Of a stretch of DNA of 64,000 nt, positions 58,701-64,000 are shown in pieces. Numbering within the stretch: position 1 is the first letter of the stretch; each line of letters opens with the position of its first letter. A program made the position numbers and the translations under genes. The stretch is from Karalla daura. Lineage: Eukaryota; Chordata; Actinopteri; Chaetodontiformes; Leiognathidae. Location: assembly GCA_029224185.1 (NCBI GenBank), contig CM055198.1, forward strand, positions 18,648,419-18,712,418. The letters run 5' to 3'. Below the pieces are notes generated by a model that was not told where the DNA came from, searched no databases, and was given only the letters and a program-made list of their open reading frames with translations.

Positions 58701-60100
58701 ATCTCCGTTAGCATATTGATTCTGTGAAGTCAGTGTTTGGAGAAAAATATCTAGAAGGCATTTCAGACTTTCCTTGAAGTCCACGGTCAGATTAGAGTTG
58801 TATGTGGTGTGTTGCATGCATACGGTTAACAATATTATCTTGCTTGTTATCAACTGTGGCATGTGAACTCAGTACATGTGCATCATTTCTTGAAGTGAGA
58901 ATTAGTTCTATATACTGCTCAAAAAGGCACCCCGTCTAAGTACAGAGCCAGGGAGCCATTTTACGTTTCTTTTGGTTTAATATTCCTTTTTCTTTTCTTT
59001 GATCAGCTCTCTGTCAGTGGGAAATAACTCATGATGGGGTGCTTCTAATCCCTCAGAATCAGTGTTTGCAGTGATTAGTATTCTCTAGATTTGAATATTC
59101 ATCTTATGTAAATTCATAAATACGCTGTGCTCACATAAAGCACCTAACTTTAGTACAGAAATAGGCTATAAATTTATGATATTTTCTATTTTTTAGCCAC
59201 TTTGTGATCGCTGGAATAATTATCACCTGATTAATATCTGACAGGCAGCGTCAAGTCAGCAATTCTAATGAATCCAGAATAGATATTATGAAACCGTAGA
59301 AGAACTTTCTTTTTGTAGCACGTTACAAGTTTCAAAGGTATTTCACGAAAGAAAGAAAGGAAAAAAGCACAAAACAAACAACAACAGCAGATTAAACACC
59401 AGCAGATAAAGATGAACACAACACATTGATCATAAAAGTTAGAGAGATCAATTTAGGCTAAAATAATATGGAAGTGGCGGGAATAGAATCATAAAACACA
59501 GTAACTCACACTTAAGAATTCACTTAGGAATATGAAAACACCCAGCTACAAACGAGGGTCTGAAGAGAGGATTTAAAAGACTTGAATGCTGTTGCCTCGC
59601 TGACATCAATAGCCCCTCTGAAGAGCTCCATAGTCTGCAGTCTCTAAGAGCAAAGTCCTGGGCAGAGAACACCTAGGCGCATAGAGAGTCAATAAATCTT
59701 TCATGTAATTTGAATCAAGGCCTTCTTAAAGCTGCATCAGTAAGTCAGTGAAGTTCGGTCAGTGAAGAAAGCTCACACTGATAGCAGCATGAACTGCGGT
59801 CCAGTAGTTTATTTCGGCATTCAAAAAAAAAAAGAAATGAAAGGATCGGTGGATGCAAATCAATGGGAGACAGGAATAATCTCGTTTTTGGAACGTTTCT
59901 GTAGTGGAGAGGATCAAGACTGGATACTTCTTAAAGGAATGAAGAAATCATTTTTTGCTTTGGCTTTGTTGTAGACTGTTGAGTAATAACAGTCCCAGCA
60001 AAGGCATCAACACATACTCATTCATGGGCAAATTCAGTCTTTGAGGTTGCATCAACAAGTGAATTTGAACAGAGACAGAATTTTATGTAAAACGACCTGC
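55796..60100. other. Intergenic, no gene seen
   Basis: AT-rich DNA with a TC repeat at 56400-56418. Some stretches of mixed composition (56700-56920, 57980-58300, 58600-58720, 59030-59160) could be conserved regulatory DNA, but nothing in the single sequence proves it. Confidence 0.5.
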
Positions 60101-60118
60101 TGCCCCCACCCGCAAAAC

Positions 60119-60271
60119 TGCGCATTTTTGGTGAAATGTCAGTGCTCTCACTCCAGACTCTTCCTCTAAGCCTGATTCCCCCTCCAATCCTGGCTCAAAC
60201 ATATAGGGCTGGATGTGCACATGCTCCAAGGCTGTACTATTCAGTAGGGACATTAAAGTCCAATGATTCAA
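60119..60271 (-). mobile_element. Degenerate transposon ORF fragment (HIQPYMFEPG)
   Basis: The minus strand reads LEHVHIQPYMFEPG, then EEESGVRALTFHQKC. It is the best preserved of three related fragments in the window (others at 10.5 kb and 27.0 kb). Confidence 0.5.
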
Positions 60272-63200
60272 TCACTCAAGGTCACCTTTGACTTGACTTG
60301 AAGACTTGACTTGCACAGACGACTGTAGCAGCCATCATAGTATTTGGTTTTATGGACCTTATCTCAACTGCTTTGGCTGCTAGACTTGAACACGTGTACA
60401 CGTATGTTGAAAAGATTGGATGGCCGAGAATGAAACCTTGAGGGACACCACACAAAGAAACTGGCAAAGAAACAGGCATAGCAGCTGTAGAATAGCTCCC
60501 CTTAATACCAATTAAACTGCTTGTTTTGTTGCTATTGTGAGGATGGCTTTAACCATGCTGCTTTATGTAAAGACACCCAAGAACCAGAGGGGATTGTGTA
60601 GTTAATAAGTTGGTTGAAAAGACTAGTGGGACAAAAACTTATTTTGTGAAGCTTGAAATAATAAACCATAAATGGTAATTTCAGCTGATTACAGGTGCGT
60701 GTGATGGGCATTTTAATTCACATCCTTTTTACTTAGTCATTGTAAAACGAGGGTAGTACACTTCATTTTCAAATAACATAAACTGAGACTGTTTGAGATG
60801 GCAATGTTTGGCAGCATCGAAAGGCTGTGTTTTGTAAATACTTAGGTCACATAGTCCAAGCTACCATTTTAATACACTCAGGATGCAAATGTGAATCCTT
60901 AAGAGGAGAAAAAAGCACTGTTTGATTTTCAAACTTTGTACTTTGTGAGAACCAAAACAGCTGCAGGGAACAAGGGTCCTGGTCCACACTGGTGAGTCAC
61001 AGGCTTTAGAGCCTCCAGTCTTAGACCTCATGTCATTCCCATTTAATATTTTCATTAAAGTGATTACACACGGACCCCTTTATAAAATTTGTGTCATTGT
61101 TGTAGCAAATTTAACTCGATGCCCAAGGAAATTAGAGGGGTGATGGTAACCTTTGGTGTGATAAAGATAAATCCCCAACTATGGAGATACTTCTTTTTGT
61201 CAGGGCGCACTGCCACCATCCTGAAATAGAATAAACTAATTCCTCATGCTTCACTTAATGAAATAAATGAATTAAATAATATTACAGTTAGGGCATCGTG
61301 GTGCACATCCAGTAACTCTCTCTGCACATTCTCGTCACAACCCACTTATTAATGCCCACAACAACTCTTGGCCCAGAAGATCGAATGCCCTGCTCTAATT
61401 TGGGACAAGTCCACTTTACAAGTAAGCCACTGTAAAACTCTGTCATATGATCTTTTGAAGTGTAATTTCTTTGAGATTAAAAGGTGTTTTCATGTTATTG
61501 TCAGGCGTCATCATGAAGGTGTGTTTTTTGTTGTTGAACTTTGTATGCGGTTCTACCCTGAAATAATCTCCAGCCAAGATTGTTCAGATGTTTTTTTTTT
61601 TGTTTTTCTTTCTCCTTTAGTAATTGGGTTCTTTACGCAAAAGGGTGTTTTTAATTAATAAGAGAACTAATTAAAAAGATTTTAGCTTTCCGCAGACTGG
61701 CATCCAGCAGCAGCCAGATTTATTTTTCAATAGTTGTATGTGGTCATTAATGAGCAACGACTATGCAGAATCAAAGGGGTCTGAAAGGGAAATACAGTAT
61801 ACCTGTGGGAGCCACTTTTCTTTCAACACACAAAGCTTTTTATAGAGAAGAAGAAGAGAGAAATCACCCATGTCAAGTATCTCATAACATAAGCAGCCTC
61901 TTACAATGTACCACACTCCTTTGCTTTGATGGCAATCACTTAAAAACAGCCACAACCACAAAATCTGACCTACAGGAATCTCAATTGCTGGAAATGTTCC
62001 AGCGCTTTTTTGTTTCAAAACATTTTGGGAAAAACAACTATTATCAGTTCTCTGCAAATTTGAGAGGCTCATTACGTTTGACGTCAAGAACATTTTTTTT
62101 TATATTTCCAAATGCCTGGTGTCATTTTACTGTAATTGCTGTGGAATATTAGCAGACATTAGTGCAAGAAAGTGTAAATAGCCTTTAACTATGCACACAG
62201 TCTAATTCCTATGGGGGAAGACGGCTGAGGGGGTAACTCGGATAAATGTATAAATGCCTTAAGATTTCTACTATTAATTGTGCATTTCAGATGCAGTTCA
62301 TTAAATTATTATGTATGTCTCCCCCGGTTGGTAAAAGTGACTGAGAATTGTGAGATGGCGCATTCATCCATGATCTCTGGTATTGACAGACGCTATAGAC
62401 GACTAGTTTCATCAGAAATGCCCCATAGGCCCTGTTGAAATCCTGCTTTTGGTACGTGGATATAACAGTCCATTTATGAGCAGATCAGCTTCAAATCTTT
62501 TCCAAAATGTCGATATCAGCGAGGATGTTGTGATGTTTTTGGACCTGCCGTACATCTTTGGCTGGGAACAGACTGTTGTTATTCAACGAGCACAAGTAAA
62601 AGTGACTTTTCATTCTTGCAATACAGGTGTGTATCTAATCTACATCAATCATACTTCATTCCATTTTCCAAATAGTTGTGCTGCATGATTCTTAAACCCT
62701 CTAACTACCGTTAAATTACTGACTGGGTGATGCCGGTACTTAACAATGTGCTAACAACTTGTTGCAACTTGAGTTGGGGAAAAAAAGATTTTCGCTCTGT
62801 CATCGGCCTGTAAAATCTGCTGCGGATACAGAACCAAGGAAGAACCGATAGCTTTTGGTAGCAGCATCTGCAGAGCCTGATAAGCTTGGTCTAGGTGGTG
62901 TTAGCGAAATCGGGACCCTTGACTATCTCCATAAGCCGTGTTGCAGTGGCCAGCTCCCAGATGTGACTCTGGATAAGCCCTTGCCCGCACATCATTCACA
63001 GCTTTCAGGAAGGGATAACAACTAGGATAAGGACAGAAAATCAGTTATGATACATGTTCTATGGGTCACTGCACCTCGACGGTGAGACCCTGGACCTCCC
63101 CCTTTATTTAGCTGCTTTGGATCCCACTTTTAAATGTGGCGTGCAGTCAGAGTCTATCACCCCTGCAGTTGGAACATGCCCTCTGGCAGTTATGAGGATA

Positions 63201-64000
63201 GTACAGTGTAAGACGGGATTTTTGGAGACCTCAAATGCTGGCTTGTTGACAGCATGACATGTTGTGTATGGGGCATCTCACATGCAAAGCCGTGGGCTCA
63301 AATATAAATAACCAGCTGCTGTTTGTGGAACAAAATCTTGACTGATGCTAAAATTGACTTATAACTTTGTTCCGGTGCCGGATCTTTTCATAGACTCGTG
63401 ACTTGATGAATTAAATTAAATTTCTGGTTTGTTGCCATGTCTCTCTTTATCGTTCTCCTTAATTACAACCCGTCTTGTTGTTCTCTCATTTATTTCGTGA
63501 CTCTAACTTTTCACTGGGGTTCAGGAGTAGGTGTGCAAAGGTGACAAATGTAACATTTTAGAACAGAGTTCTAAATGCCTAATCATGCCTTGCTGTGATT
63601 AGGCTGAAGCCTGCAGACACTTGATGATGAAGGTAAGGGGGAACGGCCAAGGAAAGATGTCAAGGAAAGATCATGGGCTGGTAAATGTTATGGGTCAGGG
63701 CTGCTAAAGACCAGAAAATGTCCCAGAACAAAGAAAATGTGACATTTAGTCTCCGTTAAATGCTTTTATATTCATATCATTTTGTTTTTAATTGGGAAAA
63801 GGATGCCATGAAGACATGTTATAAGACTTGTGATAAAAAGTTCTGAAAAAAAAAACAAGCGTGACATCCACCAGATGTTCGTGGAAACCACAGGAAGACA
63901 TTTCACGCCTCTGAATAGATCTGTAGAAAACTCCCTGCTTCCTTACCTCCGTGTTCCAGTTTAAAAAGTAAAAACTGAGGGAAAACTGACATCAGCAATG
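60272..64000. other. Intergenic, no gene seen
   Basis: AT-rich sequence to the right edge; ORFs up to 129 codons occur but show no domain, coding texture or splice context I can support. Confidence 0.5.

Noticed and set aside
55900..59200. Conserved noncoding elements or microRNA hairpins in the gene-poor half
   Set aside because: I could not identify a known miRNA mature sequence by eye, and conservation cannot be judged from one sequence.
63054..63257. ORF beginning MFYGSLHLDGETLDLPLYLA
   Set aside because: Protein-like at first glance but no domain, splice context or neighbour supports it.

Overview
The window is vertebrate nuclear DNA, almost certainly from a teleost fish. Genes are intron-rich with GT-AG introns, the introns are mostly short, CA/GT microsatellites are common, and degenerate copies of repeats familiar from fish genomes recur. 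There is no bacterial or viral gene content, no operon, no rRNA and no CRISPR array.

Layout. Positions 64-7375 hold the 3' two-thirds of a TAO kinase 1 gene (taok1, + strand; the kinase N-terminus lies off the left edge) with a long 3'UTR. A small three-coding-exon gene of unknown identity follows (about 7.5-9.7 kb, +; 69 aa, one membrane span). paf1 (11.1-15.9 kb, +; RNA polymerase II elongation complex subunit) and gmfg (16.2-18.2 kb, -; Arp2/3 debranching factor of the ADF-H family) meet tail to tail. gmfg diverges from samd4b (about 19.8-33.9 kb, +; Smaug-type SAM-domain mRNA repressor). A suppressor of cytokine signaling gene of the SOCS4/5/9 type lies at 34.0-37.8 kb (+) with a single coding exon. 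From 37.8 to 64 kb I see a gene-poor stretch of simple repeats and eroded transposable elements. The only coding-like signal there is a pair of phase-compatible minus-strand exons at 52.4-52.9 kb.

The genes are independent transcription units. Their linkage is informative: GMFG-SAMD4B-PAF1 is a human 19q13.2 neighbourhood, while its paralogous block at 14q22 carries GMFB-SAMD4A-SOCS4. A SOCS4-like gene next to gmfg and samd4b therefore looks like the 19q-side ohnolog that mammals lost, which best fits fish socs9.

I found no wholly new multi-gene system. The points most worth a second look are an apparent U12-type AT-AC intron in gmfg, a GC-AG intron and a tandem CAGTAG acceptor in paf1, three upstream ORFs before the SOCS start (one overlapping it as ATGA), a start-stop uORF before samd4b, the unidentified 69-aa membrane protein, and the orphan minus-strand exons at 52.4-52.9 kb.
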